Source: Thalassovita mediterranea (GTDB lineage: Bacteria; Pseudomonadota; Alphaproteobacteria; Rhodobacterales; Rhodobacteraceae). From it: 64,000 nucleotides of DNA. Positions 51,662-60,322 of the stretch are shown here, piece by piece. The position numbers and the translations under genes were made by a program. Within the stretch, counting starts at the first letter, position 1. Every line of letters starts with the position of its first letter. The notes beneath the pieces are model-generated. The model saw only the letters and a program-made list of their open reading frames with translations, had not been told where the DNA came from and did not search any database. The DNA is taken from positions 124,001 to 188,000 of the forward strand of contig NZ_CYSF01000007.1 of the NCBI RefSeq assembly GCF_001458435.1. Reading direction: 5' to 3'.

Positions 51662-52507
51662 ATGACAGACGACCGCCGCAACCCGCTGCGCGATGCGCAT
51701 ACCGACATTGAAACCAGCCATGAGGTGCCCGATACCCCGCAAACGCGGGCGCCGTCCTATAAGCTGGCGTTCAACGACAATGACTTCCTGTGCCGCGAAG
51801 ATCTGCGCCCTGTGCGGTTGCAGCTGGAATTGCTGAAGCCGGAACTCTTGATGGATGAATATGGTGTCGAGGGCACGGTGGTGCTGTTTGGTGGCGCCCG
51901 TATCCCACGTCCTGAGGCAAAGGATCAGGCGCGCACCCAGACCTTGGCTGATCTGTCGAAGTATTATGATGAGGCACGAGAGTTCGCCCGTCTGATGACG
52001 CTCAAAGATCGCGAAACCGATCGTCATGACTATGTGGTCTGCACCGGCGGTGGCCCCGGCGTGATGGAGGCGGGGAACCTCGGCGCACGGGATGCGGGCG
52101 GTGAATCCATCGGTCTGAACATCGTGCTGCCGCATGAACAGGCGCCGAATGAATATGTGTCACCGGACCTGTGCTTTAACTTCCACTACTTCGCCATCCG
52201 CAAAATGCACTTCCTCATGCGTGCCAAGGCGATCACCGTGTTCCCCGGCGGTTTCGGCACACTGGACGAGCTGTTCGAAGCATTGACGCTGATTCAGACG
52301 GGCCGCATGGCGCGGGTGCCGTTCCTGTTGTTTGGCGAAAGCTTCTGGCGATCGATCATCAACTGGGAAGCCCTGTCCGAGGCAGGCACCATTTCGGCTG
52401 AGGATCTGGAACTGTTCCGGTTCGTCGAAACAGCCGCCGAGGCGGTCGAGGCGATTGAAACCTGGGAAGGCGCGGGCACCACGCGGGAGGCCATTCCGGG
52501 GCGGTAA
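51662..52507 (+). CDS. LOG-family (cytokinin riboside phosphoribohydrolase-like) protein
   Basis: A 281-residue protein with a LOG/TIGR00730-type core after an acidic, Arg-rich N-terminus. Signature motifs are VVLFGGARIP near residue 74, YVVCTGGGPGVMEAGNLGA near 124-142 and VFPGGFGTLDELFEALT near 194-210 (PGGxGTxxE). LOG proteins hydrolyse nucleoside 5'-monophosphates to release the base; this longer subgroup is often mislabelled lysine decarboxylase. It is divergent from bioR, with a BioR-like sequence (CTATAGACAA, two mismatches) 16 bases before the start, so a biotin link is possible but weak. Confidence 0.88.
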   Translation: MTDDRRNPLRDAHTDIETSHEVPDTPQTRAPSYKLAFNDNDFLCREDLRPVRLQLELLKPELLMDEYGVEGTVVLFGGARIPRPEAKDQARTQTLADLSKYYDEAREFARLMTLKDRETDRHDYVVCTGGGPGVMEAGNLGARDAGGESIGLNIVLPHEQAPNEYVSPDLCFNFHYFAIRKMHFLMRAKAITVFPGGFGTLDELFEALTLIQTGRMARVPFLLFGESFWRSIINWEALSEAGTISAEDLELFRFVETAAEAVEAIETWEGAGTTREAIPGR

Positions 52508-52525
52508 GCCCCAGATGTATCTGGC

Positions 52526-52741
52526 TTAATGCATCAATTCACGCGGCAGCTTGCAGATCTCTTTCTGTGAGCTGACGCTTTCCACCACCGCGCCGCGCGC
52601 GGTTTGGCGGATTTTATAACCGTAGCCCATCAGGCGGTGTTTAAATTCACGCAGGGACAAGGATTTACGACGCTCTTCGCGCAGCAACTCGATAACGGCG
52701 AGGGACTGAAGGGGGTTCTTTTCAATAGCACTGGTAAACAT
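52526..52741 (-). CDS. Small conserved hypothetical protein
   Basis: I do not recognise the 71-residue product MFTSAIEKNPLQSLAVIELL with a basic core (REERRKSLSLREFKHRLMGYGYKIRQ) and a Cys near the C-terminus. GGAG lies ten bases before the chosen ATG 52741; an ATG at 52759 with weaker support is also possible. The predicted helix-turn-helix-like basic segment could bind nucleic acid. It sits alone, convergent with the LOG gene. Confidence 0.65.
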   Translation of the reverse strand: MFTSAIEKNPLQSLAVIELLREERRKSLSLREFKHRLMGYGYKIRQTARGAVVESVSSQKEICKLPRELMH

Positions 52742-52963
52742 AACAACGATCTCCAACATGGGTTCACATGTTGAGTAGAGCGTATGTTTGATCCCCTGCG
52801 CAGCCCGCCAAAACGGTAATGTTCGCGGCAAAGGGCGGCAGCTACCGCCAAAAGGCGGTAGCAAATGACGAATTCCCGGCTGGTTTCAAGCCGAGAGAAT
52901 CAGGATACTAGACCCTATCAAGGCCGCCGGTTTCGGTCGCTGCCTTGCGGCCCTATTCCCAAA

Positions 52964-54157
52964 TTACCCGTTTAGACCTGCCTCTGCCTCAATCTGCTTG
53001 CGCGATTTCCGGGCGCGTTCGGTGGCCGATTTCAGCTGACCACAGGCAGCCATGATGTCATCACCACGGGTTTTGCGAATTGGGCTGGCGTAACCTGCCT
53101 TGTAGATGATGTCGGCAAAGGCGCGGATGCGGTTGTTCGACGAACATTTGTAGGGCGATCCGGGCCATTCGTTGAACGGGATCAGGTTGATCTTGGCCGG
53201 GATGTTGTAATCCTTCAGGTATTGGATCAGGCGATGGGCATCCTCATCGCTGTCGTTCACACCATCCAGCATCACATATTCAAAGGTGATCCGTTCCGAA
53301 TTCGACGCCTTGGGGTATTCGGCCAGCGCGGTCAGCAGTTCGTGGATGTTCCACTTCTTGTTGATCGGGACCAGAACGTCGCGGGTTTCATTTGTCGTCG
53401 CGTGGAAGCTGATCGCCAGCAGGCACCCAATTTCCTGCGCGGTTTTCGCAATCTCCGACACCACACCAGAAGTGGACAGAGTGATACGGCGACGGCTGAG
53501 GCTGATGCCTTCGCCATCCATGGCGATCTTCATCGCGTCACGCACGTTGTCGAAGTTGTAAAGCGGCTCACCCATGCCCATCAGAACGATGTTCGACAAC
53601 AGACGCGGGCCAGCATCGCCGGTGCCAACACCGGGTTCGGGCCATTCGTCCAGATCGTCGCGCGCCATCATGATCTGACCGACAATTTCGCCAGCAGTCA
53701 GGTTGCGCACCAGTTTCTGCGTGCCGGTGTGGCAGAAGGAACAGGTCAGTGTGCAGCCCACCTGCGACGACACACACAGCGTGCCGCGGCCTTCTTCGGG
53801 GATATAGACTACCTCAACCTCATGGCCGCCGGCGATGCGCACCAGATATTTGCGGGTGCCATCGGTCGATACCAGCTTGCTGACCACCTCAGGCACTTCG
53901 ATGACGAAATTTTCGGCCAGTTTGGCGCGGTAGGCTTTGGCCAGGTTGGTCATTTCGGCGAAATCGCGCACGCCCCACTGATAGACCCACTGCCAGATCT
54001 GGTTGACCCGCATTTTGGCCTGTTTTTCAGGCGTTCCAATTTCGATCAACGCTTCGCGCAGACCATCGCGGGTCAGGCCGACGATATTTTTCGGCCCCTC
54101 CGGCAGTTTGCGGGGGAAGGTTTTCACATCCTGAGTAATCGGTGCAGTGGCCGTCAT
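52964..54157 (-). CDS. rlmN: Dual-specificity 23S rRNA/tRNA adenine C2 methyltransferase
   Basis: A 397-residue radical SAM enzyme that methylates A2503 of 23S rRNA and A37 of certain tRNAs. The CxxxCxxC cluster is [20 protein letters not shown] near residues 128-147. [13 protein letters not shown] near 195-207 and [12 protein letters not shown] follow, with the methylated catalytic Cys in the final [13 protein letters not shown] near 368-380. The N-terminal helical domain includes [15 protein letters not shown] near 49-63. Length and motifs are standard and the gene stands alone. Confidence 0.96.
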   Translation of the reverse strand: MTATAPITQDVKTFPRKLPEGPKNIVGLTRDGLREALIEIGTPEKQAKMRVNQIWQWVYQWGVRDFAEMTNLAKAYRAKLAENFVIEVPEVVSKLVSTDGTRKYLVRIAGGHEVEVVYIPEEGRGTLCVSSQVGCTLTCSFCHTGTQKLVRNLTAGEIVGQIMMARDDLDEWPEPGVGTGDAGPRLLSNIVLMGMGEPLYNFDNVRDAMKIAMDGEGISLSRRRITLSTSGVVSEIAKTAQEIGCLLAISFHATTNETRDVLVPINKKWNIHELLTALAEYPKASNSERITFEYVMLDGVNDSDEDAHRLIQYLKDYNIPAKINLIPFNEWPGSPYKCSSNNRIRAFADIIYKAGYASPIRKTRGDDIMAACGQLKSATERARKSRKQIEAEAGLNG

Positions 54158-54264
54158 ATCGCGCTTCCTAAATGGGATGAACGCGTCTCATACAGGATTC
54201 GGGGCAAATTGCCAAAGCCTATGTGGGGCAGGCTTTGGCCTTGCATGGCAGCTATGCGCGTGCC

Positions 54265-55323
54265 TTAGCCGTATAGTTGACGCGCCTGTGCGAAGCTTAG
54301 CAAACGCTGGGTTTTGTCGTCCCACAGGTGCAGGCGGGCATTGCGCAGGCTTTCGCGGATGTTCATCCGGTTGATTTTGGCCAGTTCTGCGTGGTCCTTC
54401 AGCACCTCTGGCAGGCGGTAGAAGGGGATACGGCTATAGACGTGATGCACATGGTGAATGCCGATATTGGCGCTGAACCATTGCAGCACTTTGGGCAGGA
54501 CGTAGTAGGACGATCCATAAAGCGCAGCATGCTGCATGTGCCAGTCACTGTCGGGCGCCCATTGGGTGCATTCAAACTGGTGCTGTACATAGAACAGCCA
54601 CATGCCGATGGTGGCGGCAATCAGGATAGAAGGCAGCGCGATCAGCAGCAGCGGGGCCAGACCGCCGAAATACCAGATCACACCGAACAAAACGGCGATT
54701 GACAGGTTGGTGGTCATCGCCGACATCCAGTAGCGGCGCTGATTCATCAGGCCAAGTGGCAGACGGTTTTGCAGGAAAAACAGGTAGCTGGGACCAAACC
54801 CGAACAGAATAAACGGGTTGCGGTACAGGCGATATTGCAGACGCCCCCACTTCGACAGCGCCTGATATTCTTCAACGGTTTTGGTGTGGACATCGCCCAT
54901 GCCGCGGCGATCTAGATTGCCTGCGGTGCCATGGTGGGCCGCGTGGGTGCGGCGCCAGACGTCATAAGGTGTCAGGGTTAGAACGCCGATGATCCGACCG
55001 GTCCAGTCGCTGAGGTGACGGTTGGCGAATAGGGCGCCGTGGCCGCAATCGTGCTGGATCGCAAACAGACGCAGAAGGAACAGTGCATTCACCGCACCTA
55101 GGGCGAAAGCCAGCAGATAACTGTAGCCGCTGACCCACCATGCTAGCGCCCAAATCGCCAGAAACGGCAGCAAAGTGATTGCCACTTCAGTCAGGCTGCG
55201 ACTGGTGCTGGGATCGCGGTAGCGGGCCATGATGCGGACCCATTTCTGGGCATCTGCCTTTGCTTTCTGCGATGTGGTGGAGGTGGGGGACTCGGGGGTG
55301 TCGAGGGTGCGCTCTGCTGCCAT
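54265..55323 (-). CDS. Membrane fatty acid desaturase
   Basis: A 352-residue non-heme diiron membrane enzyme. All three histidine boxes are visible: HDCGH near residues 93-97, RTHAAHHGTAGN near 130-141, and the third cluster HHVHHVYSRIPFYRL near 287-301. Four or more hydrophobic segments surround them (LTEVAITLLPFLAIWALAWW). The type introduces double bonds into acyl lipids and helps adjust membrane fluidity; the regiospecificity is not readable. It is separated from the IalB-like gene by a hairpin terminator. The ATG at 55323 replaces an upstream start 33 bases earlier. Confidence 0.9.
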   Translation of the reverse strand: MAAERTLDTPESPTSTTSQKAKADAQKWVRIMARYRDPSTSRSLTEVAITLLPFLAIWALAWWVSGYSYLLAFALGAVNALFLLRLFAIQHDCGHGALFANRHLSDWTGRIIGVLTLTPYDVWRRTHAAHHGTAGNLDRRGMGDVHTKTVEEYQALSKWGRLQYRLYRNPFILFGFGPSYLFFLQNRLPLGLMNQRRYWMSAMTTNLSIAVLFGVIWYFGGLAPLLLIALPSILIAATIGMWLFYVQHQFECTQWAPDSDWHMQHAALYGSSYYVLPKVLQWFSANIGIHHVHHVYSRIPFYRLPEVLKDHAELAKINRMNIRESLRNARLHLWDDKTQRLLSFAQARQLYG

Positions 55324-55405
55324 TGGCCTTCGGTCTTTTGTGGTTCGAACCCGCATAGACCAGTGGTGCTATTTCGCAAGGAAATAGTGACGTAGGGGCA
55401 AAAAT

Positions 55406-55438
55406 AAACCCCGATTGCGCCATTGGCGATCGGGGTTT
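55406..55438 (-). terminator. Terminator of the IalB-like gene
   Basis: Minus-strand stem AAACCCCGAT...ATCGGGGTTT, a perfect 10-bp inverted repeat with a 13-base loop, followed by TATTTTTG. It separates the IalB-like gene from the desaturase. Confidence 0.85.
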
Positions 55439-55465
55439 GCTGTTTCCACACCGGATGGGCTGCGT

Positions 55466-55999
55466 TTATTTGCAGCGCGCCTGTGCTTCCTCGATCGCGG
55501 CGGTGAAGCCCGAGAGGGAAAATGTGTCTTTGGTCGTGGTGCGGCTGCGCTGGGACAGACCGGTCACTGTGGCGGAGCGGCCGCGTTTCATTGCGGTGAT
55601 GATTTTAGCGTCATCGGCCGCGCTATTGGTCCAAGCCCATTCGCCCTGGGTGAACAGATTGAATTCGGCGCCGTCAATGTTGATTGTTACAGGCACACCA
55701 GATGCAAAATTATACCCACCCGTAAAGGCCAGTTGGCCCTGTACCCCAGAACCGGGGCGGTAGAATGCCATCAGCAAGATATCACTGCGTTTGACCGAAA
55801 CGATGCGGCCTTCGCGGGTGTTGACGGTTTCTTTGGGGGCGGCAACAGCCCAGCATTCCTTTGGATTGCTGTCTTCAAACACGCTCCAATCGGTTTTGGT
55901 TGCAACCTCATTGGTGCTGCTTGCCTGCGCTACCGCAGTGCCAGCGGTTGCCAGGGTCATTGCTGCCACAATCAATCCATGCGCAATACGCGATACCAT
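55466..55999 (-). CDS. IalB-family (invasion-associated locus B-like) secreted protein
   Basis: A 177-residue periplasmic protein with a signal peptide (AHGLIVAAMTLATAGTAVAQ, cut after AVA near residue 24). The mature part follows the IalB family: DWSVFEDSNPKECWAVAAPK near 37-56, VKRSDILLMAFYRPG near 69-83, and AFTGGYNFASGVPVTINIDG near 91-110, ending in a disulfide-capable Cys (AQARCK). In Bartonella IalB aids red-cell invasion; in free-living relatives the role is unknown and no invasion role is implied here. Confidence 0.87.
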   Translation of the reverse strand: MVSRIAHGLIVAAMTLATAGTAVAQASSTNEVATKTDWSVFEDSNPKECWAVAAPKETVNTREGRIVSVKRSDILLMAFYRPGSGVQGQLAFTGGYNFASGVPVTINIDGAEFNLFTQGEWAWTNSAADDAKIITAMKRGRSATVTGLSQRSRTTTKDTFSLSGFTAAIEEAQARCK

Positions 56000-56181
56000 C
56001 TAATCCAGCCTCCAGCTGTTCTTGCCTCAAATCGTGTCCGGCCTGATCCACGCCCAGCTTGGGCTGGCGTTTTAGTGTGGAAACAGGCACATCTGTCGCG
56101 ACAGTGCTACATTAACGCAAAAGTCGCCAGCAACGAAAGGCCGATTGGCGGATTTTCGCGAAACATCGAGGAGAGCGAGAG

Positions 56182-57183
56182 ATGACAGCAGCAGTGCCAT
56201 TGGTTGAAGTCTGGCGTGGCGATTTTCTGGAGAGCCTGCATTGTGGCCACGCGGTGATCTGCGGCGCCGATGGCCAGATTGTTGAGGCATGGGGCGATCC
56301 CCACGCCGTTGTTCTGCCGCGCTCTTCGTCCAAGATGTTGCAGGCGCTGCCGTTGGTGGAAAGCGGTGCCGCCGATGCCCGTGGTCTGACTCCTGCCCAT
56401 CTGGCATTGGCCTGCGCGTCCCACAATGGTGCCCCGATCCATGTCGAACGGGTCAACAATTGGTTGGCAGACTTAGGGTGTGGGGATGATGACTTCCGCT
56501 GTGGCCCACAAGAAAGCCGCGATGACGCGTTGCGCATCCAGATGATCCGTGACGGGCAGTCGCCCTGTCGTGTGCATAACAACTGTTCGGGTAAACACGC
56601 GGGCTTTCTTACGTTGAAACAGCATTTGGGTGGCGATGCGGAGTACTGCCAGATTGATCATCCGGTTCAGCAAGCCTGCCTGGATGCCTTTGAGAACGTC
56701 ACTGGTGAAAACAGCCCAGGCTTTGGTATCGACGGCTGTTCGGCACCAAACCATGCGGCGACCTTGCACGGTATTGCCCGCGCGATGGCGTTTTTCGCGG
56801 CCGCCGAGGAAGACGGCGATGCCCGCCAAAGCGCGGCTGCGCGCCTGCGCAATGCGATGGTGACCTATCCCGAACTGGTCGCCGGTGAAGGCCGCGCCTG
56901 CACCGAACTGATGCGCGCCTGCGGCGGGCGGGTCGCATTGAAAACGGGGGCCGAGGCGTTCTTCATTGCAATCATCCCAGAGATGAAACTGGGCGTCGCG
57001 CTAAAGATTATGGATGGCACGACACGCGGCGCCGAAGCGGCTATTGCTGCGATTTTGGTGCGGCTTGGCATTTTGGATGCGGCGCATCCTGCCGCACGCA
57101 AATTCATGACGCCTGCGATTCGCAATTGGGATGGGCTGGTAACGGGTGCAATCCGCCCGACGCGGGCGTTGCAATTCGCCTGA
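56182..57183 (+). CDS. L-asparaginase II-type amidohydrolase
   Basis: A 333-residue enzyme of the asparaginase II (rhizobial AnsA-like) family, unrelated to the classical bacterial type I/II fold. Motifs are the Ser-Ser-Lys in VLPRSSSKMLQALPLVESGA near residues 44-63, LACASHNGAPIHV near 75-87, HNNCSGKHAGFL near 132-143 and GIDGCSAPNHAATL near 178-191. These proteins hydrolyse L-asparagine to aspartate and ammonia. GAGGAGAGCGAGAG precedes the ATG. It is divergent from the IalB-like gene; a strong terminator follows. Confidence 0.9.
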   Translation: MTAAVPLVEVWRGDFLESLHCGHAVICGADGQIVEAWGDPHAVVLPRSSSKMLQALPLVESGAADARGLTPAHLALACASHNGAPIHVERVNNWLADLGCGDDDFRCGPQESRDDALRIQMIRDGQSPCRVHNNCSGKHAGFLTLKQHLGGDAEYCQIDHPVQQACLDAFENVTGENSPGFGIDGCSAPNHAATLHGIARAMAFFAAAEEDGDARQSAAARLRNAMVTYPELVAGEGRACTELMRACGGRVALKTGAEAFFIAIIPEMKLGVALKIMDGTTRGAEAAIAAILVRLGILDAAHPAARKFMTPAIRNWDGLVTGAIRPTRALQFA

Positions 57184-57216
57184 TCCGCCGTTGGTGGACG
57201 AATTTACGGGAACACT

Positions 57217-57249
57217 AAATAGGCGCCACCGTTGTTGGGGCGCCTATTT
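57217..57249. terminator. Bidirectional terminator between asparaginase and rppH
   Basis: Perfect 11-bp inverted repeat AAATAGGCGCC-N11-GGCGCCTATTT with A and T runs on either side, between convergent genes. Confidence 0.9.
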
Positions 57250-57261
57250 TATTGAGAAGTG

Positions 57262-57744
57262 TCAGAGATGATCTGCAAAGGCGTTTAGGACGCGGGTGTA
57301 GACGTCTCGTTTGAAGGGAACGATGTTTGCCACCAGTTCGTTGGCAGGCAACCAGCGCCATTCGGAAAATTCGGGGTGGTCGGTGGCAATGTTTACGTCG
57401 CTGTCTTGCCCGTTGAAACGCAACAGGAACCATTTCTGTTCCTGCCCCCGGTAGCGGCCTTTCCAGATGCGGGGCACGATGTCATGGGGCAGATCATAGG
57501 GCAGCCAGCCATCGGTTTCTGCGATGATCTCTGCCTTGTCAGCGGTTACGCCTGTTTCTTCCCATAGCTCCCGTAGGGCCGCATCGCGGGGGGCTTCGCC
57601 TTCGTCCACGCCGCCTTGGGGCATCTGCCAGGCTGGGGTTTCGTTATCCAGGCGCTGACCAACAAATACATGGCCATCTGCGTTTATCAGCATCACCCCG
57701 ACACAGGGGCGGTAGGGCAATTTGGCAATCTCTTCGGGTGTCAT
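57262..57744 (-). CDS. rppH: RNA pyrophosphohydrolase (Nudix)
   Basis: A 160-residue Nudix hydrolase that removes pyrophosphate from the 5' end of mRNA, initiating decay. It begins [20 protein letters not shown] near residues 5-24, with the Nudix box [20 protein letters not shown] near 45-64 continuing ETGV, and [20 protein letters not shown] near 91-110, the RppH-type segment. The length matches the alphaproteobacterial NudH/RppH. It lies downstream of the ctpA operon terminator, on the same strand. Confidence 0.94.
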   Translation of the reverse strand: MTPEEIAKLPYRPCVGVMLINADGHVFVGQRLDNETPAWQMPQGGVDEGEAPRDAALRELWEETGVTADKAEIIAETDGWLPYDLPHDIVPRIWKGRYRGQEQKWFLLRFNGQDSDVNIATDHPEFSEWRWLPANELVANIVPFKRDVYTRVLNAFADHL

Positions 57745-57791
57745 CTGTCGATCCTGTGTTGCAGCGTAGGGCTTTGGTTCTGACTAAATGA

Positions 57792-57822
57792 AAAAGCCCC
57801 CGGTTGGAACCGGAGGCTTTTG
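57792..57822 (-). terminator. Terminator of the gpmI-envC-ctpA unit
   Basis: Minus-strand stem AAAAGCCTCCGGTT-cc-AACCGGGGGCTTTTTC with a T-rich tail, 26 bases after the ctpA stop. Confidence 0.88.
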
Positions 57823-57847
57823 AATGCCTATAGCATTGAGTGTGCGA

Positions 57848-59179
57848 TTACTCTTTCGCCGCGATGGCCGACAGGCCTTTCAACAGGTCGATGGCATAGG
57901 CCAGCTGATAGTCGTCTTCGCGCAGTTTCGCAGCCTCTTCGGCCTTGGCGCGCTCTTCTTCGATCTGCTGGATCTCATCCTCGGACAGCGAGTCGTTGGA
58001 GAGCGAACCGCGCAGGTCCGCCTCGGACCGGCTGTTGCGGTTGGCTTCCTCTTCCTCGGCGTCGGGGCGGCGGCGGGGTTGTTCAACGACGATGTCAGGC
58101 GACACGCCAAGGTTCTGGATCGAACGGCCCGACGGTGTGTAGTACCGCGCAGTGGTCAGGCGCATGGCGCCGTTGGAACGCAGCGGCATCACGGTTTGGA
58201 CCGATCCTTTGCCGAAACTCTTGGTGCCCACTACGATCGCACGGCGGTGATCCTGCAGCGCACCGGCTACAATTTCGGAGGCAGAGGCAGAGCCGCCGTT
58301 GATCAGTACAACAATCGGTTTGCCGTCGGCCAGATCGCCTTCTTTTGCGTTGTAACGCTCTCCTTCACCGGGGTTGCGGCCACGGGTCGAAACGATCTCG
58401 CCGCTTTCAAGGAAGGCGTCGGAAACGCGGATCGCTTGTGTCAGCAGACCACCGGGATTGTTGCGCAGGTCCAACACGATGCCGTTCACTGCGTCCAGAC
58501 CGCCCAGATCCTCGGCCGCCTTCTCCAGACCAGATTTCAGGTTCGGGAACGTTTGGTCGTTGAAGGTGGTGACGCGCAGCACCACGGTGTCGCCCTCGGT
58601 ACGGGTACGTACAGCGGTCAGCTTGATGGTGTCGCGAATGATCGAGATGTCGAAGGGTTCGGGTTCGCCTTCGCGTACAACGGTGATCAGGGTTTCACTG
58701 CCCACGGGACCGCGCATCAGTTCAACTGCATCATCCAGTGTCAGGCCCAGCAGGGTTTCGCCGTCTACATGGGTAATGAAATCGCCTGCCTCGACGCCCG
58801 CTTCGCTTGCTGGGGTGCCGTCGATGGGCGAAACCACTTTAACAAAGCCTTCTTCTTGCGTGACCTCGATGCCCAGACCGCCGAACTCGCCACGGGTTTG
58901 CACCCGCATGTCAGCCGCATCATCCGGCGACAGATACGAGGAATGTGGATCAAGCGATGTCAGCATGCCGTTGATGGCTGCCTCGATCAGATCTTTTTCA
59001 TCAACTTCTTCGACATACTGGGCGCGAATACGCTCAAAGATGTCACCGAACAGATCCAGCTGTTCATAGACATTGGTCTGAGTGTTGTTTTCTTGCGCCA
59101 GCAGGGGACCTGCCACCTGCGTGGTGGCGATCACCCCAGCCAGAGTGCCGCCCAATGCGGCCATCACAAATCTCTTCAT
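57848..59179 (-). CDS. ctpA: Carboxy-terminal processing peptidase (S41 family)
   Basis: A 443-residue periplasmic serine protease. The N-terminus MKRFVMAALGGTLAGVIATT is a signal peptide. The PDZ domain spans about 85-170 (GLGIEVTQEEGFVKVVSPID; GVEAGDFITHVDGE), and the protease core shows GIVLDLRNNPGGLLTQAIRV near 233-252, the catalytic Ser in LINGGSASASEIVAGALQDH near 291-310 and the catalytic Lys in GTKSFGKGSVQ near 317-327. The C-terminus is a long acidic, Arg/Glu-rich tail. Start follows the envC stop by three bases. EnvC and CtpA together suggest regulated cell-wall hydrolysis. Confidence 0.94.
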   Translation of the reverse strand: MKRFVMAALGGTLAGVIATTQVAGPLLAQENNTQTNVYEQLDLFGDIFERIRAQYVEEVDEKDLIEAAINGMLTSLDPHSSYLSPDDAADMRVQTRGEFGGLGIEVTQEEGFVKVVSPIDGTPASEAGVEAGDFITHVDGETLLGLTLDDAVELMRGPVGSETLITVVREGEPEPFDISIIRDTIKLTAVRTRTEGDTVVLRVTTFNDQTFPNLKSGLEKAAEDLGGLDAVNGIVLDLRNNPGGLLTQAIRVSDAFLESGEIVSTRGRNPGEGERYNAKEGDLADGKPIVVLINGGSASASEIVAGALQDHRRAIVVGTKSFGKGSVQTVMPLRSNGAMRLTTARYYTPSGRSIQNLGVSPDIVVEQPRRRPDAEEEEANRNSRSEADLRGSLSNDSLSEDEIQQIEEERAKAEEAAKLREDDYQLAYAIDLLKGLSAIAAKE

Positions 59180-59182
59180 GGG

Positions 59183-60322
59183 TTAGTTGTCCTTCCCGGT
59201 TGCGAACCACGCGACCGGGTCGACCGGGGCGTTGTTTTCTCTGACCTCTATATAGAGCGTTTCTGAGGCGGCAGTTCTACCCCCCTCACTAGCCTGTGAC
59301 ACAATCGTGCCGATTTGTGCATCCTGTCCGCCCATCAGACCGATCGGACTGCCGGATGGTAGGACTTGCCCTGCCTCTCCATAGACCACATCCAGTCCTG
59401 CCAGCACAAAGAGCAGATCCGCCTGTGGTTCCAGAATCACTACGTTGCCATAATCCAGCAACGGGCCGAGGTAACGGATGGTCGCCGCTGTAGGTGTCGT
59501 CACCAAAGCGCGCGGGCGGGTGGCCATGATCAGGCCGGGGCGTTTGATGCCAGCTGCATCCGCTTCGCCTGCGCGGCGCAGGATGGTGCCCTGAACGGGT
59601 AAAGGCAGTTTGCCTTTGCGGTGGCTCATATCGGGCAGCGATCCGGGCGCCTCGCCTTCGGCAATTTCGCTGAGGCCGGAGGCGAAACCCGCCAGAGTTT
59701 CAGTCGACGCGATAAGGATCGCGGTTTTTACCGGATCCTCGGTAAAGCGGCGGGGCAGGTTGGTGCGATCTGAAATAGCTTGGCTAAGATTGCTACGGGC
59801 CTGCTGCACACCGTCCAATCCGCGCGACAGAGTGTCGACAGCGTTTTCCTGTAGGGCACGTAGCATGGCGACCTCTTCCAGCTTTTCGCGCAGAGCGCTG
59901 GCACGGTCGGTCAGTGCGGGCGTCACATCGGCCAGCAGCATGCCGGATCGCGCAGTGCCTGTTGGCCCATCAGGGTGCAGGGCCAGAACCGGATCAGGGG
60001 TCGCGGCGATGGATTGCAACACACCGAGGAGCTGGGCCACCTCTGCCTCGCGCGATTGCAGCTCTGCTGTTAACTGCGCCTCACGCAGGGAGACACGGCG
60101 CAGACCTTCGCGCATCGCTTCCAGCCCATCCTCATAGGCGCGCAGCGTTTCAGACAGTGCTTTCACTCGATCGCGGGCCTTTTCGGCGCGGGCCAATGCC
60201 TGTCCCGCCTGATCCAGACGGATTGCTGCAGCCTCTGCCAAGGCGGCGGGATCAGTCGTCTGGGCCGCCGCCAAGGGCGCGAGGCCCATCAGGCAGAGGG
60301 AGAGGAGCGCGGCGCGAATCAT
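59183..60322 (-). CDS. envC: EnvC-type murein hydrolase activator (LytM-like)
   Basis: A 379-residue periplasmic protein with a signal peptide (ALLSLCLMGLAPLAAAQTTD) and a long coiled coil at about 25-190 (EKARDRVKALSETLRAYEDG; REAQLTAELQSREAEVAQLL). The C-terminal LytM-like domain, about 250-375, includes GPLLDYGNVVILEPQADLLF and VLPSGSPIGLMGGQD. In EnvC-type activators the domain often lacks metal ligands and activates amidases at the septum. The stop codon region overlaps none, but its start overlaps the gpmI stop by ATGA, and ctpA follows after three bases. Confidence 0.88.
   Translation of the reverse strand: MIRAALLSLCLMGLAPLAAAQTTDPAALAEAAAIRLDQAGQALARAEKARDRVKALSETLRAYEDGLEAMREGLRRVSLREAQLTAELQSREAEVAQLLGVLQSIAATPDPVLALHPDGPTGTARSGMLLADVTPALTDRASALREKLEEVAMLRALQENAVDTLSRGLDGVQQARSNLSQAISDRTNLPRRFTEDPVKTAILIASTETLAGFASGLSEIAEGEAPGSLPDMSHRKGKLPLPVQGTILRRAGEADAAGIKRPGLIMATRPRALVTTPTAATIRYLGPLLDYGNVVILEPQADLLFVLAGLDVVYGEAGQVLPSGSPIGLMGGQDAQIGTIVSQASEGGRTAASETLYIEVRENNAPVDPVAWFATGKDN

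Noticed and set aside
57824-59266. 480-residue plus-strand frame opposite ctpA
   Set aside because: Antisense shadow of a confident S41 peptidase gene, no motifs.
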